Below are positions 1 through 6,507 of a stretch of DNA of 8,741 nt, one piece after another. Within the stretch, counting starts at the first letter, position 1; every line of letters begins with the position of its first letter. Under the pieces are notes generated by a model. It had not been told where the DNA came from. It worked only from the letters and a program-made list of their open reading frames with translations, and searched no databases. The stretch is from an uncultured Collinsella sp. GTDB taxonomy: Bacteria; Actinomycetota; Coriobacteriia; Coriobacteriales; Coriobacteriaceae. The stretch is taken from assembly GCA_900552295.1 (NCBI GenBank), contig URZB01000054.1:1-8741 (forward strand), written 5' to 3'. Made by a program: the position numbers and the translations under genes.

Positions 1-814
1 GTCGCATGTCGACCCAGGCTTTGGCGCGGTCGGGTACGACGTAGGGGCGATATCCGCCCTCGATTTGGCCAAACGTGATGGTCGAAGGCCCCAGCTCATC
101 GTGCGCGGGCAGCGCCACAAACGCGCGACGGAGCGAACACACGACCTCGGCCATGGCGGCGACGGCATCCGCGCCCTTCCAAGGCTGGCTCGCATGCGCC
201 GTGACGCCGGTCATCTCGATCTCGAACCACGTGCGACCCTTGTGCGCCACCTGGATCTGTCCGTCGGTGGGCTCGGTGTCCAGCACCCATTCGCGCGAAC
301 CGACCCAGCCGGCATCGATGGCTGCCTCGGAGCCTCGCATAAAGTCTTCCTCGTCGACCGAGCAGATGAGCGAAAAGCCGCGGCGGGGCAGCGCGCCATC
401 CGCCGCCACGCGCTCGAGCGTATGGACCAGTGCGGCAATGGCACAGGCCAGGCCACCCTTCATATCGCAGGCGCCGCGGCCGTAGAGCTTGCCGTCGCGC
501 ACGACCGCCCCGAGCGGCGTAATGTCCGCGTCCCAGCCGTCGCCCAAGGTGACTGTATCCATGTGGCAGATGTAGACGAGCCGTGGCTCGTCGCTCAAAC
601 CGGGCACGGTGACCATGAGATTGCGGCGTCCGGTCAGCACCTCGAGTTCCTCAACCTGCACGGCATGGAGCACCGGATGACTCAACCGCTCCAATTGAGC
701 CTCAACCAACACTTTGATATAGCGTTCAATCTCGCCCTCATACGCACCTGGGTCGGAACTGTCGATCCGCACGAGCCCTTGCGTAAGCCGCCAAGCAAAA
801 TCTGTATCAACCAT
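1..814 (-). CDS. M20-family metallopeptidase (ArgE/DapE/CPG2-like), C-terminus cut by window edge
   Basis: Zinc-dependent amidohydrolase or peptidase of family M20, expected to be cytoplasmic and to remove acyl or peptidyl groups from amino-acid derivatives; the substrate cannot be read from sequence. 271 codons are visible from the ATG at 814-812, and roughly 100-150 residues are missing compared with the usual 380-420. Metal-site motifs are intact: ICHMDTV (H84, D86), GRGACDMKGG (bridging D117), VDEED (catalytic E155 and ligand E156) and LDTEPTDG (E181). The lid or dimerisation domain begins near residue 190 with HKGRTWFEIEMTGVTAHAS (H207). The last zinc-binding His lies off the window. A GTGAGGTG ribosome site at 825-818 supports the start. 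The gene stands alone behind its own promoter, downstream of the serA terminator. The M20 family call is strong. ArgE, DapE and carboxypeptidase G2-like assignments are all possible, and the EPT form fits the general ArgE/DapE group. Confidence 0.9.
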   Translation of the reverse strand, partial: MVDTDFAWRLTQGLVRIDSSDPGAYEGEIERYIKVLVEAQLERLSHPVLHAVQVEELEVLTGRRNLMVTVPGLSDEPRLVYICHMDTVTLGDGWDADITPLGAVVRDGKLYGRGACDMKGGLACAIAALVHTLERVAADGALPRRGFSLICSVDEEDFMRGSEAAIDAGWVGSREWVLDTEPTDGQIQVAHKGRTWFEIEMTGVTAHASQPWKGADAVAAMAEVVCSLRRAFVALPAHDELGPSTITFGQIEGGYRPYVVPDRAKAWVDMR

Positions 815-830
815 AGGCACCTCACAGATA

Positions 831-859
831 GTTAGGTCAACATACAAATTGTATGTCAA
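831..859 (-). promoter_or_regulatory. Putative promoter of the M20 peptidase gene
   Basis: On the minus strand a perfect -35 hexamer TTGACA (859-854) is followed by a 17-nt spacer and a weak -10 CCTAAC (836-831), which matches the consensus at 3 of 6 positions. It lies just upstream of the peptidase ribosome site. The -35 is convincing and the -10 is not, so the exact start point is uncertain. Confidence 0.35.
840..856. promoter_or_regulatory. 17-bp perfect palindrome, candidate operator
   Basis: ACATACAAATTGTATGT is a perfect inverted repeat of two 8-bp arms around a single A (848). It lies 26 bp upstream of the peptidase start codon and overlaps the putative -35 and spacer, so a dimeric protein bound here would block transcription. 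The TTGTAT/ATACAA arms resemble sites of GntR-family repressors, but the regulator is not in this window and the assignment is inference. Confidence 0.45.
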
Positions 860-892
860 GAAGCGGCTCGGTGCATTTAATGGAGCGCTCAC

Positions 893-928
893 AAAAACGG
901 GGGCGCCTCTCGTGCGAAAGGCGCCCCC
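893..928 (-). terminator. Rho-independent terminator of the serC-serA unit
   Basis: A 10-bp GC-rich perfect stem (899-908 pairs with 919-928, arms GGGGGCGCCT and AGGCGCCCCC) with a 10-nt loop is followed on the minus strand by CG and a run of five T (897-893). It lies about 64 bp past the serA stop codon and before the M20 peptidase promoter, so it separates the two transcription units. Confidence 0.85.
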
Positions 929-948
929 GCGGGCATTCAATGTCAGTA

Positions 949-977
949 ACGGGCAGGCCACATGGGGAACTGCCCGT
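949..977. other. Second hairpin between serA stop and terminator
   Basis: ACGGGCAG (949-956) and CTGCCCGT (970-977) form an 8-bp perfect stem with a 13-nt loop, 15 bp past the serA stop codon. It has no T-run on the minus strand, so it is not itself a classic terminator. It may stabilise the 3' end of the message or assist termination at the following hairpin. Confidence 0.5.
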
Positions 978-991
978 CAGATCAGCCGGCG

Positions 992-2155
992 CTATTTGAT
1001 CACGCGCACGCGATACATCGACGGAATCTGCTTGAGCGCCTCGATGGTGCTGCTGTCCAGGTGCTCGTCGGTGTCGAACATGGTGTAGGCGTTCTCGCCG
1101 GCAGACTCGTTGGTCATACGCTGCACGTTGGCATTGTCCTTGGCCAGGATTGCCGTGATCTGACCGATCATGTTGGGCACGTTGGCGTGCAGGCAGGCGA
1201 TGCGGCTTGCGGCGCGCGCCTTGCCCATGCTGCAGGCGGGGTAGTTGACGCTGTGCGCGATGTTGCCGTTCTCCAGGTAATCCTTAAGCTCGCTGATGGC
1301 CATGTCGGCGCAGTTGGCCTCGGCCTCGCCAGTGCCGGCGCCCGAGTGCGTGGTGATAAACGTGTTGGGCATCTTGACGGTCTTGGGCGTGGCAAAATCG
1401 CAGCTAAACCAGCTCAGCTTGCCCTCGCGCAGGGCGGCGTCAACGGCGTCCTCGTCAATGATGGTCTCGCGTGCGTAGTTGATGAGCACGGCGTCCGGGG
1501 CCAGCAGGTTGATCTGCTCGGTGCTGATCATGCCGATGGTGTCGGCCTTGCTGGGCACGTGCACCGTGAGGTAATCACAGCCGCGGCAGAGATCTTCGAG
1601 CGTGCCCACGCGCTGCACCTCGCGGCTCAGCACCCACGCGTGCTCAACGGAAATGAACGGATCGTAGCCGTAGACGTCCATGCCCAGATCGACGCAGGCG
1701 TTGGCGACCTTGGAGCCTACGTTGCCCAGACCGATGACGCCGATGCGCTTGCCCTTGAGCTCGCGGCCCACAAAGGCCTTCTTGGCCTTCTCGGCGTCGA
1801 CCTGGATCTCGGGGTCGTCGGCGTTGTCGCGCACCCAGTTCATCGATTGCACCACGCCGCGGCTCGAGAGCACCAGCATGCCTAGGACGAGCTCCTTAAC
1901 GGCGTTGCTGTTGGCACCGGGGGAGTTAAAGACGACGACGCCCTTCTTGGCGTACTCCTCGACGGGGATGTTGTTGACGCCGGCGCCGCAGCGGGCGATG
2001 GCGCGGATGCCCTCGGGCAGCTCGTAGCCGTGCAGGTCAGTCGAGCGCATCAGGATGGCGTCGGCCTCCTCGGCGGTGCTCACAAATTCGTAGCCCTCGC
2101 CAAACTCGACTTTGCCGTCCTTGGTGATGTCGTCGATGGTCTTAATCTTGCGCAT
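992..2155 (-). CDS. serA: D-3-phosphoglycerate dehydrogenase (short, ACT-domain type)
   Basis: Oxidises 3-phosphoglycerate to 3-phosphohydroxypyruvate with NAD, the committed step of serine synthesis, in the cytoplasm. 387 residues, which is the usual length of the short class that lacks the extra ASB regulatory domain. Visible features in order: substrate-domain signature RCGAGVNNIPVEEYAKKG (55-72), Rossmann fold GLGNVG (142-147) with the acidic NAD-ribose residue D165, INYARE (catalytic R229), and ITTHSGAGTGEAE (catalytic H270). A C-terminal ACT domain at about 315-387 is the likely site of serine feedback control. The Glu of the classical Arg-Glu-His triad, normally in an EP motif, is not present: that position reads FATPK (T256). 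The start is supported by AGGAG at 2166-2162, 6 nt before the ATG. It follows serC after 69 bp and shares its terminator. Family and pathway are sure, given the serC neighbour. Confidence 0.95.
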   Translation of the reverse strand: MRKIKTIDDITKDGKVEFGEGYEFVSTAEEADAILMRSTDLHGYELPEGIRAIARCGAGVNNIPVEEYAKKGVVVFNSPGANSNAVKELVLGMLVLSSRGVVQSMNWVRDNADDPEIQVDAEKAKKAFVGRELKGKRIGVIGLGNVGSKVANACVDLGMDVYGYDPFISVEHAWVLSREVQRVGTLEDLCRGCDYLTVHVPSKADTIGMISTEQINLLAPDAVLINYARETIIDEDAVDAALREGKLSWFSCDFATPKTVKMPNTFITTHSGAGTGEAEANCADMAISELKDYLENGNIAHSVNYPACSMGKARAASRIACLHANVPNMIGQITAILAKDNANVQRMTNESAGENAYTMFDTDEHLDSSTIEALKQIPSMYRVRVIK

Positions 2156-2208
2156 GAAAAACTCCTAAGCAGGTTTGGTTTAAACAGGTGGTTTGAAGTG
2201 GCTGGTCG

Positions 2209-2225
2209 GCCCGCGCGTTGCGGGC
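2209..2225. other. Intercistronic hairpin between serC and serA
   Basis: GCCCGC (2209-2214) and GCGGGC (2220-2225) form a 6-bp GC stem with a 5-nt loop, directly abutting and overlapping the serC stop codon. No T-run follows on the minus strand, so readthrough into serA is expected. It may modulate mRNA stability or the serC:serA ratio. Confidence 0.4.
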
Positions 2226-3349
2226 TAGTTAGATCGCGGGCTCAAACTACGCTGCGTTTCGAAGTCCTTCATGTACGAGGCCAGTGCCTGCACGTCTTCC
2301 ATGGTTACGGCGTTGTAGACGCTGGCGCGCATGCCGCCTACCAGACGATGGCCCTTGACGTTTTGAATCTGGTGCTCGGCCGCGCCTGCGACAAAGGCCG
2401 CGTCGAGTTCGGCGTCGCCGGTGCGGAAGGTGACGTTGGCGATGGAGCGGCTGTCGGCCTGCGTGGTGCCATGGAACAGCACACTGTGCTCGAGCAGGTC
2501 ATAGAGCAGGTTGGCCTTGGCCCAGTTGCGCTCGGCCATGGCGGCAAGTCCGCCGGTCTCCTCGACCCACCGGAACACCTTGCCGCACACGTAGATGCCA
2601 AAGGTGTTGGGCGTGTTGAGCATGGAGCCCTTGGCGGCCTGGGTCTTAAGGTCCATGTACTGCGGCGCCCGCGCAAAGGCGGGGCCGTCGGCGATGAGGT
2701 CGTCGCGCACGATAACCACGGTCACGCCCGCGGCGCCGGCGTTTTTCTGCGCGCCGGCGTAGATGAGCCCGTAGCGCTCAACATCGAGCGGCTGCGACAG
2801 AAAGCAGCTCGAGACATCGGCGACCAGCGGTACGTCGCCGCAAGCGGGCAGCTCGTGGTACATGGTGCCAAAGATGGTGTTGTTCTGGCAGATGTAAACG
2901 TAGTCGAGCCCGTCGCTCGCGGCCTCGGCGGCAATGCGCGCGTTGATGTCGGCCATGTCGGGGATGCGGTCGAAGTTGGTGTCCTCGGAGCTCGCGAGCA
3001 GCACGGCCTCGCCGTACTTGGCGGCCTCCTTGTATGCCTTGTTGGCAAAGTTGCCGGTCACGATGTAGCCGGCGCGGCCGCGGCGCATGAGGTTCATGGG
3101 GATGCCCGCAAACTGCAGCGTGGCGCCGCCCTGCAAAAACAGGACACGGTAGTTGTCGGGGATGCTCAGCAGGCGACGCAGGGTTGCCTCGGCGTCGTCG
3201 ATGATCTGCTGGTACATGCTAGATCGATGGCTCATCTCGAGCACGGACATGCCGCAACCGCGGTAGTCCATCATCTCGTCGGCGATCTCGGCGAGCACGC
3301 TTGTGGGCAGCGCTGCCGGGCCAGCTGAGAAGTTGTGCACACGTGCCAT
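2225..3349 (-). CDS. serC: Phosphoserine aminotransferase
   Basis: PLP-dependent class V aminotransferase that converts 3-phosphohydroxypyruvate and glutamate to O-phosphoserine and 2-oxoglutarate; it also commonly serves pyridoxine synthesis. 374 residues, near the usual 360. Visible features: N-terminal VHNFSAGPAALP (4-15), EMSHRS (38-43), FLQGGATLQF (71-80, phosphate-binding GGA), VADVSS (D178, pairs with the pyridinium nitrogen), YAGAQKNAG with the Schiff-base lysine K202, SMLNTPNTF (242-250), and GGMRASVYNA (338-347) near the C-terminus. The start ATG follows a GGGGG-rich ribosome site at 3363-3359, 9 nt away. It is followed by serA in the same direction, forming a serine synthesis pair. 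No phosphoserine phosphatase is adjacent; the metallophosphoesterase at 5431-6270 is not a SerB-type enzyme. Confidence 0.96.
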   Translation of the reverse strand: MARVHNFSAGPAALPTSVLAEIADEMMDYRGCGMSVLEMSHRSSMYQQIIDDAEATLRRLLSIPDNYRVLFLQGGATLQFAGIPMNLMRRGRAGYIVTGNFANKAYKEAAKYGEAVLLASSEDTNFDRIPDMADINARIAAEAASDGLDYVYICQNNTIFGTMYHELPACGDVPLVADVSSCFLSQPLDVERYGLIYAGAQKNAGAAGVTVVIVRDDLIADGPAFARAPQYMDLKTQAAKGSMLNTPNTFGIYVCGKVFRWVEETGGLAAMAERNWAKANLLYDLLEHSVLFHGTTQADSRSIANVTFRTGDAELDAAFVAGAAEHQIQNVKGHRLVGGMRASVYNAVTMEDVQALASYMKDFETQRSLSPRSN

Positions 3350-3575
3350 CTTCTAGTTCCCCCTTGTAGTCGTTTGGACGTTCGGGTTACTTTAGCACAG
3401 TGGAGCGCCAGGCGCGACCGCATCACGGTAAAACTCGAGTGCGTCGCTATGATTTACAGGATGGTTACATGGGGGAGGGGTGCTTTACTCCTCAGGCAAA
3501 TCCAAATCTGCGAGCGAAGACATGAGGTTCCTAGGCGCTTGATCTCTTCGTCCTAAAGTAGCTACCTCCTAGTCA
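3350..3575. other. Intergenic leader region upstream of serC with a 27-codon open stretch
   Basis: This gap lies between the antiporter stop and the serC start, both on the minus strand. No T-run terminator follows the antiporter, so readthrough into serC is possible. A strong ribosome-site-like AGGAGG (3570-3565) has no ATG, GTG or TTG at proper distance. The frame beginning just after a TAG stays open for 27 codons to a TAA at 3487-3485, reading EVATLGRRDQAPRNLM and ending DLDLPEE. An internal ATG at 3523-3521 would give only 12 residues. CGAAGA (3515-3520) and TCTTCG (3545-3550) can pair as a 6-bp stem. It may be a pseudogene tail, a leader peptide or a dispersed intergenic repeat; I cannot choose between these. 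No convincing serC promoter was found; the best -10-like string is TAAAGT on the minus strand near 3391-3396. Confidence 0.35.
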
Positions 3576-5177
3576 CTACGACGCCAGCGTGGCAATGACG
3601 GCTTCGTCGCCGGCGTATATGAGGGTGTTGCCGTCGGGGATGATCGTTTGGCCGTCGCGTTTGAGCATCACCACAATAAACGGGTGCTTGCCCTGCGGCA
3701 CATCGCGCAGGCGCAGTCCTGCCAGGCGACCGTGGGGTGTCACGGTGACCTCACGCAGCGTAACCTCGGCACGCTCTTCAAACGTCGGGGCAGCCATCAC
3801 CAACAGGTCGCCCTCCTCAATCACGGTATCGCCATTGGGCAGCACCGGGTGCGCGCCATCGCGCAGCACCAGGACCACGAGCATGTCCGTTGCACTGCCA
3901 ATATCGGCAAGCGAGCGCCCGGCAAACGGATGTCCAGCTCCCACCTTGAGTTTGACGAACGACATGCCGTCTTCGTCGCGGTAATCGTTAAACGTGCGGC
4001 GCACGTCGCCTTCTGCATCGATCATATCGAGCTTCTTCGCCACTGCTGGCAGCAGCGAGCCCTGCACCACAATGCTCGACACGGCAATCACAAAGACCAG
4101 GTCAAACAGGTCGTGCCCACCGGGAACACCGGCCACCACGGCAAAGAGGCTAAAGACGACCGAAGCCGCGCCACGCAGGCCCGCCCAGCTTACGAGCGCG
4201 ATTTGGCGAGGGTTCGTCTTAAAGGGCGCCAACAGCAGACCGACGGCGATGGGGCGGCTCACGAAGAGCATAAACGCCATGAGCGCCAGGCCCGGCAGCA
4301 GCATCTGCGGCAGGCGTGCGGGCGTTACGAGCAGGCCGAGCAAGAAGAAGATCGTCATCTCGGCCATCTCGGTGAGGGTGTCAAAGAAGTGCGCCATCTC
4401 GACTTTGCCGGTGATGTCGCTGGCACCCAGCACAATGCCTGCCAGGTATACAGCCAAAAAGCCGTTGCCGCCCAGATAGCTTGGTAGTGCGTAGGCGACG
4501 ATCGCCACGGCGAACAAAAAGATGGTCTGCGCGCCCTCGGCCGTTGCATGTGCGCGTTCAATCAGGCGGCCCGCCGCCCAGCCGATGGCAAGACCCAGGC
4601 CCGCGCCCAGGATAATCTGCTTGGCCAGCAGTGCGGGAATGTTGATGTCGCCGCCGGCCGCGAGTGTGGCGAGCACGGCGGTGAGCATGTAGGCGACGGG
4701 GTCGTTGGAGCCCGATTCGACCTCGAGCAGCGAATCGGTGCCGCTCCTCAGCGAAAGGCTGTGCTCGCGCAGAACGCTAAAGACGCTCGCCGCATCGGTA
4801 GACGCCACGACCGATCCCAGCAGCAGGCCGCCGATCCAGTTGAAGCCCAGCACAAAGTGGGCGAATACGCCGGTGATGCCGGCAGTGATGACGACGCCGA
4901 GCGTGCTCAGTAGCATTGCAGGTATGGCGACAGGTTTGGCACGGTCGATGTTGGTGTTAAAGCCGCCGTAGAACATGATGAACAGCAGCGCCGTGCTGCA
5001 GACGGTTTCGGTGAGTGCGTAGTCGCTAAAGTCGATATGCGTCGGGCCGTTGACGCCCAACAGCATGCCCAGCGTGATAAAGATGAGCAGGGTGGGGAAG
5101 GGGAGCTTTTTGCCGACGGGTTTGATGGTCAGGCACAAAATGATGACGAGGCCGATAAAAAGAAGGATCTGGTTCAT
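3576..5177 (-). CDS. nhaP2: CPA1-family potassium/proton antiporter with tandem TrkA-C domains
   Basis: Inner-membrane cation/proton exchanger of the CvrA/NhaP2 type, expected to expel K+ (or Na+) in exchange for protons. 533 residues. The first about 385 form a hydrophobic core with around a dozen membrane segments. Key transport motifs are STDAASVFSVL (D128), EVESGSNDPVAYML (E155, N159, D160) and VSWAGLRGAASVVF (R335), which align by eye with the family pattern SWVGLRGAVPI. Two soluble TrkA-C (RCK_C) units follow, at about 405-465 (FVKLKV, HPFAGRSLADIG, VIEEGDLLVM) and about 475-533 (REVTV, LAGLRLRDV, LIYAGDEAVIATL). Such domains bind nucleotides or other small ligands and gate transport. 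The start is supported by AGGAG at 5194-5190 with a long 12-nt spacer. It is transcribed divergently from the phosphatase at 5431. The ion specificity is inferred from the family only. Confidence 0.88.
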   Translation of the reverse strand: MNQILLFIGLVIILCLTIKPVGKKLPFPTLLIFITLGMLLGVNGPTHIDFSDYALTETVCSTALLFIMFYGGFNTNIDRAKPVAIPAMLLSTLGVVITAGITGVFAHFVLGFNWIGGLLLGSVVASTDAASVFSVLREHSLSLRSGTDSLLEVESGSNDPVAYMLTAVLATLAAGGDINIPALLAKQIILGAGLGLAIGWAAGRLIERAHATAEGAQTIFLFAVAIVAYALPSYLGGNGFLAVYLAGIVLGASDITGKVEMAHFFDTLTEMAEMTIFFLLGLLVTPARLPQMLLPGLALMAFMLFVSRPIAVGLLLAPFKTNPRQIALVSWAGLRGAASVVFSLFAVVAGVPGGHDLFDLVFVIAVSSIVVQGSLLPAVAKKLDMIDAEGDVRRTFNDYRDEDGMSFVKLKVGAGHPFAGRSLADIGSATDMLVVLVLRDGAHPVLPNGDTVIEEGDLLVMAAPTFEERAEVTLREVTVTPHGRLAGLRLRDVPQGKHPFIVVMLKRDGQTIIPDGNTLIYAGDEAVIATLAS

Positions 5178-5291
5178 GGGTAGTGTCCGCTCCTGGGTGG
5201 TTGGCGTGGCACGGTCAGTTGTCTGCGGTTATTTGTACCCAAAGATGGTGGGTTTATGGGGTTGGATTGCGGGCGTGCGCGATATCGTCAT

Positions 5292-5306
5292 AGACGGCTT
5301 CCGTCT
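5292..5306. other. Small hairpin in the divergent promoter region
   Basis: AGACGG (5292-5297), loop CTT, CCGTCT (5301-5306) is a perfect 6-bp stem with a triloop, followed on the plus strand by TTTG. It lies between the divergent antiporter and phosphatase genes, just upstream of the phosphatase -35. It could be an operator-like dyad or simply chance. Confidence 0.25.
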
Positions 5307-5326
5307 TTGCCTCTGCTCGGAAACCC

Positions 5327-5355
5327 TTTCCAGCTTTATTGCAACGGAGTACAAT
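5327..5355 (+). promoter_or_regulatory. Putative sigma-70 promoter of the metallophosphoesterase gene
   Basis: -35 TTTCCA (5327-5332, 4 of 6 matches), 17-nt spacer, -10 TACAAT (5350-5355, 5 of 6 matches). The implied start near 5362 gives a leader of about 70 nt. A dyad TTCAACTTGAA (5370-5380) sits at the start of that leader. Confidence 0.5.
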
Positions 5356-5387
5356 GGGTAACGTTTAAGTTCAACTTGAAGTTTTAG

Positions 5388-5412
5388 TTGCGGCGCCGGG
5401 CTTCGGCCGCAA
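5388..5412 (+). other. Leader hairpin before the metallophosphoesterase ribosome site
   Basis: TTGCGGC (5388-5394) and GCCGCAA (5406-5412) form a 7-bp perfect stem with an 11-nt loop. It ends 4 nt before the AAGGAG ribosome site at 5416-5421, so it could influence translation start. No terminator follows and no known riboswitch consensus was recognised. Confidence 0.4.
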
Positions 5413-5430
5413 TGCAAGGAGAGGCGTACC

Positions 5431-6270
5431 ATGGCGATCTATGTGACATCTGATGCTCACGGGCACGTGCGTGCGCTTGACGAGGCCCTGTCTAAGATCT
5501 CGTTGACGTCCGACGACACACTGTACGTGCTGGGCGACATGATCGATCGCGGGCCCGATCCGGTCGGCGTTATTAAGCTCGTGCGCTCGCTGCCCAACGC
5601 CCGCGTGCTCAAGGGTAATCACGAGCAGATCATGCTCGATGCCATCATTGGCCAGGATCCGCTCGATGCCGAGACCTGGGATATCAACGGTGGCTGGACG
5701 ACGCGCGAGCAACTCAACGACATGGAATTTGAGGCATACGAGGAGCTCGTGCGATGGATGGCCGCGCTGCCGCTCTACGCGGTGGTCGAGACTGCCGAGC
5801 GGCCGTACCTGCTGGTGCACGCCGGCATTCAGACCGAGGCGGCGCGTGCGTTTTTGCTTGAGCATGGTGTCGATTGCGGCGACGGCGTCGGAGCGGTGGG
5901 TGCCGATCGCGAGCTGCTGCAGCAGATGCTCGCGGTGCAGTCGTCCGATGACCTGCTATGGATTCGTCACGGCTATTGGGATGTGCCGACCGGGCTGCTT
6001 TCTGCCGAGGGCAAGGGCCCGGTCGTGGTGAGCGGCCACACGCCCACGGTATCGCTTGGGCGCTATTGCGAGGTCGGTGGTCTGGCGGGGCTCGATGAGG
6101 AATCGGGACGCGGGCAGATCGTGCGCTTGGGCGGCGAGGACACTGCCGGTGTGCCCGATCGTATCGATATCGACTGCGCCGCCGCCACCGGCTCCGAGTT
6201 CGGTCGCGTGGGCATCCTGCGGCTCGATGATGGGGCGGAGTTCTACGCGAACATCAACCCGGGCGAATAA
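5431..6270 (+). CDS. Metallophosphoesterase of the PPP (Ser/Thr phosphatase, ApaH/PrpE-like) family
   Basis: Calcineurin-type dinuclear metal phosphoesterase, probably cytoplasmic. The substrate could be phosphoprotein, diadenosine polyphosphate or another phosphate ester. 279 residues. All metal and catalytic motifs are intact and in order: SDAHGH (D8, H10), GDMIDRG (D36, D39, R40), GNHE (N63, H64, E65), VHAG (H130) and SGHTPT (H203). The late RIDIDCAA segment at about 243-251 corresponds to the IDTGC-like strand of bacterial PPP phosphatases. The first motif reads DAHG instead of the common DxHG with Ile, Met or Thr, which is tolerated. The start is chosen on AAGGAG at 5416-5421, 9 nt before the ATG. 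It is monocistronic: divergent from the antiporter and convergent with the flippase. No signal peptide or membrane segment is seen. Confidence 0.9.
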   Translation: MAIYVTSDAHGHVRALDEALSKISLTSDDTLYVLGDMIDRGPDPVGVIKLVRSLPNARVLKGNHEQIMLDAIIGQDPLDAETWDINGGWTTREQLNDMEFEAYEELVRWMAALPLYAVVETAERPYLLVHAGIQTEAARAFLLEHGVDCGDGVGAVGADRELLQQMLAVQSSDDLLWIRHGYWDVPTGLLSAEGKGPVVVSGHTPTVSLGRYCEVGGLAGLDEESGRGQIVRLGGEDTAGVPDRIDIDCAAATGSEFGRVGILRLDDGAEFYANINPGE

Positions 6271-6293
6271 TCGGTGCAAGTGGTAGCTAATTT

Positions 6294-6356
6294 GGGACGG
6301 GGCTTTTTTGGCTACTTTTGCCCTTCTGCCCGCTAATTGATTTCTCTGGGACGGGG
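6294..6356. repeat. Short direct repeat GGGACGGGG, two copies
   Basis: GGGACGGGG occurs at 6294-6302 and 6348-6356, 54 bp apart, each preceded at short distance by GCTAATT (6286-6292, 6332-6338). The first copy runs into CTTTTTT. This looks like a decayed or tandem intergenic repeat unit; whether it recurs elsewhere in the genome cannot be seen here. Confidence 0.45.
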
Positions 6357-6384
6357 ATTAAATAATCATTTGGGTGCCCGCTGG

Positions 6385-6507
6385 CTAAGTGAGTAGACTT
6401 TTTTGGAAATGCCGAGCACCCAACATATTTGCCTCAATAAAACCGCAGGTCACAGACTTGTGCTCTGTCGGTGTGGTCGGGGATTCGGTAAAAATCTACT
6501 CACTTAG
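6385..6507. repeat. Inverted-repeat element with structured core (MITE-like or cruciform)
   Basis: CTAAGTGAGTAGA (6385-6397) is exactly matched in reverse complement by TCTACTCACTTAG (6495-6507). After one mismatch the arms continue with a T-run opposite an A-run. The 85-97 bp core contains a nested stem, ACAGA (6452-6456) with TCTGT (6464-6468). A second pair, TTGGGTGC (6370-6377) with GCACCCAA (6416-6423), straddles the left arm and could form a competing structure. No obvious target duplication directly abuts the arms. It may be a small non-autonomous mobile repeat, an RNA structure or a bidirectional terminator. Confidence 0.6.

Noticed and set aside
65..835. Plus-strand open frame of 256 codons opposite the M20 peptidase
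   Set aside because: The minus-strand frame carries every M20 metal-binding motif; the plus frame is its complement shadow.
962..1885. Plus-strand open frame of 307 codons opposite serA
   Set aside because: Shadow of serA: repetitive His/Ala/Val/Gly composition and no domain-like motif.
2030..3328. Long plus-strand open frame of 432 codons opposite serC
   Set aside because: It lies antisense to serC and the serC-serA gap. Its His/Ala/Gly/Val-rich translation is typical of a GC-rich shadow frame, and serC has all its family motifs.
3448..3453. Plus-strand TATGAT resembling a -10 box
   Set aside because: No -35 at 16-18 nt upstream and no gene downstream in that direction.
3335..3556. Plus-strand small open frame between serC and the antiporter
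   Set aside because: It overlaps the serC start on the opposite strand, lacks a ribosome site and has no recognisable content.
3648..4487. Plus-strand open frame of 279 codons opposite the antiporter
   Set aside because: Gln/His/Arg-rich complement of a hydrophobic membrane protein gene, as expected for a shadow.
5371..5865. Minus-strand open frame of 164 codons opposite the metallophosphoesterase
   Set aside because: Complement shadow; the plus frame has the full set of PPP metal motifs and a good ribosome site.
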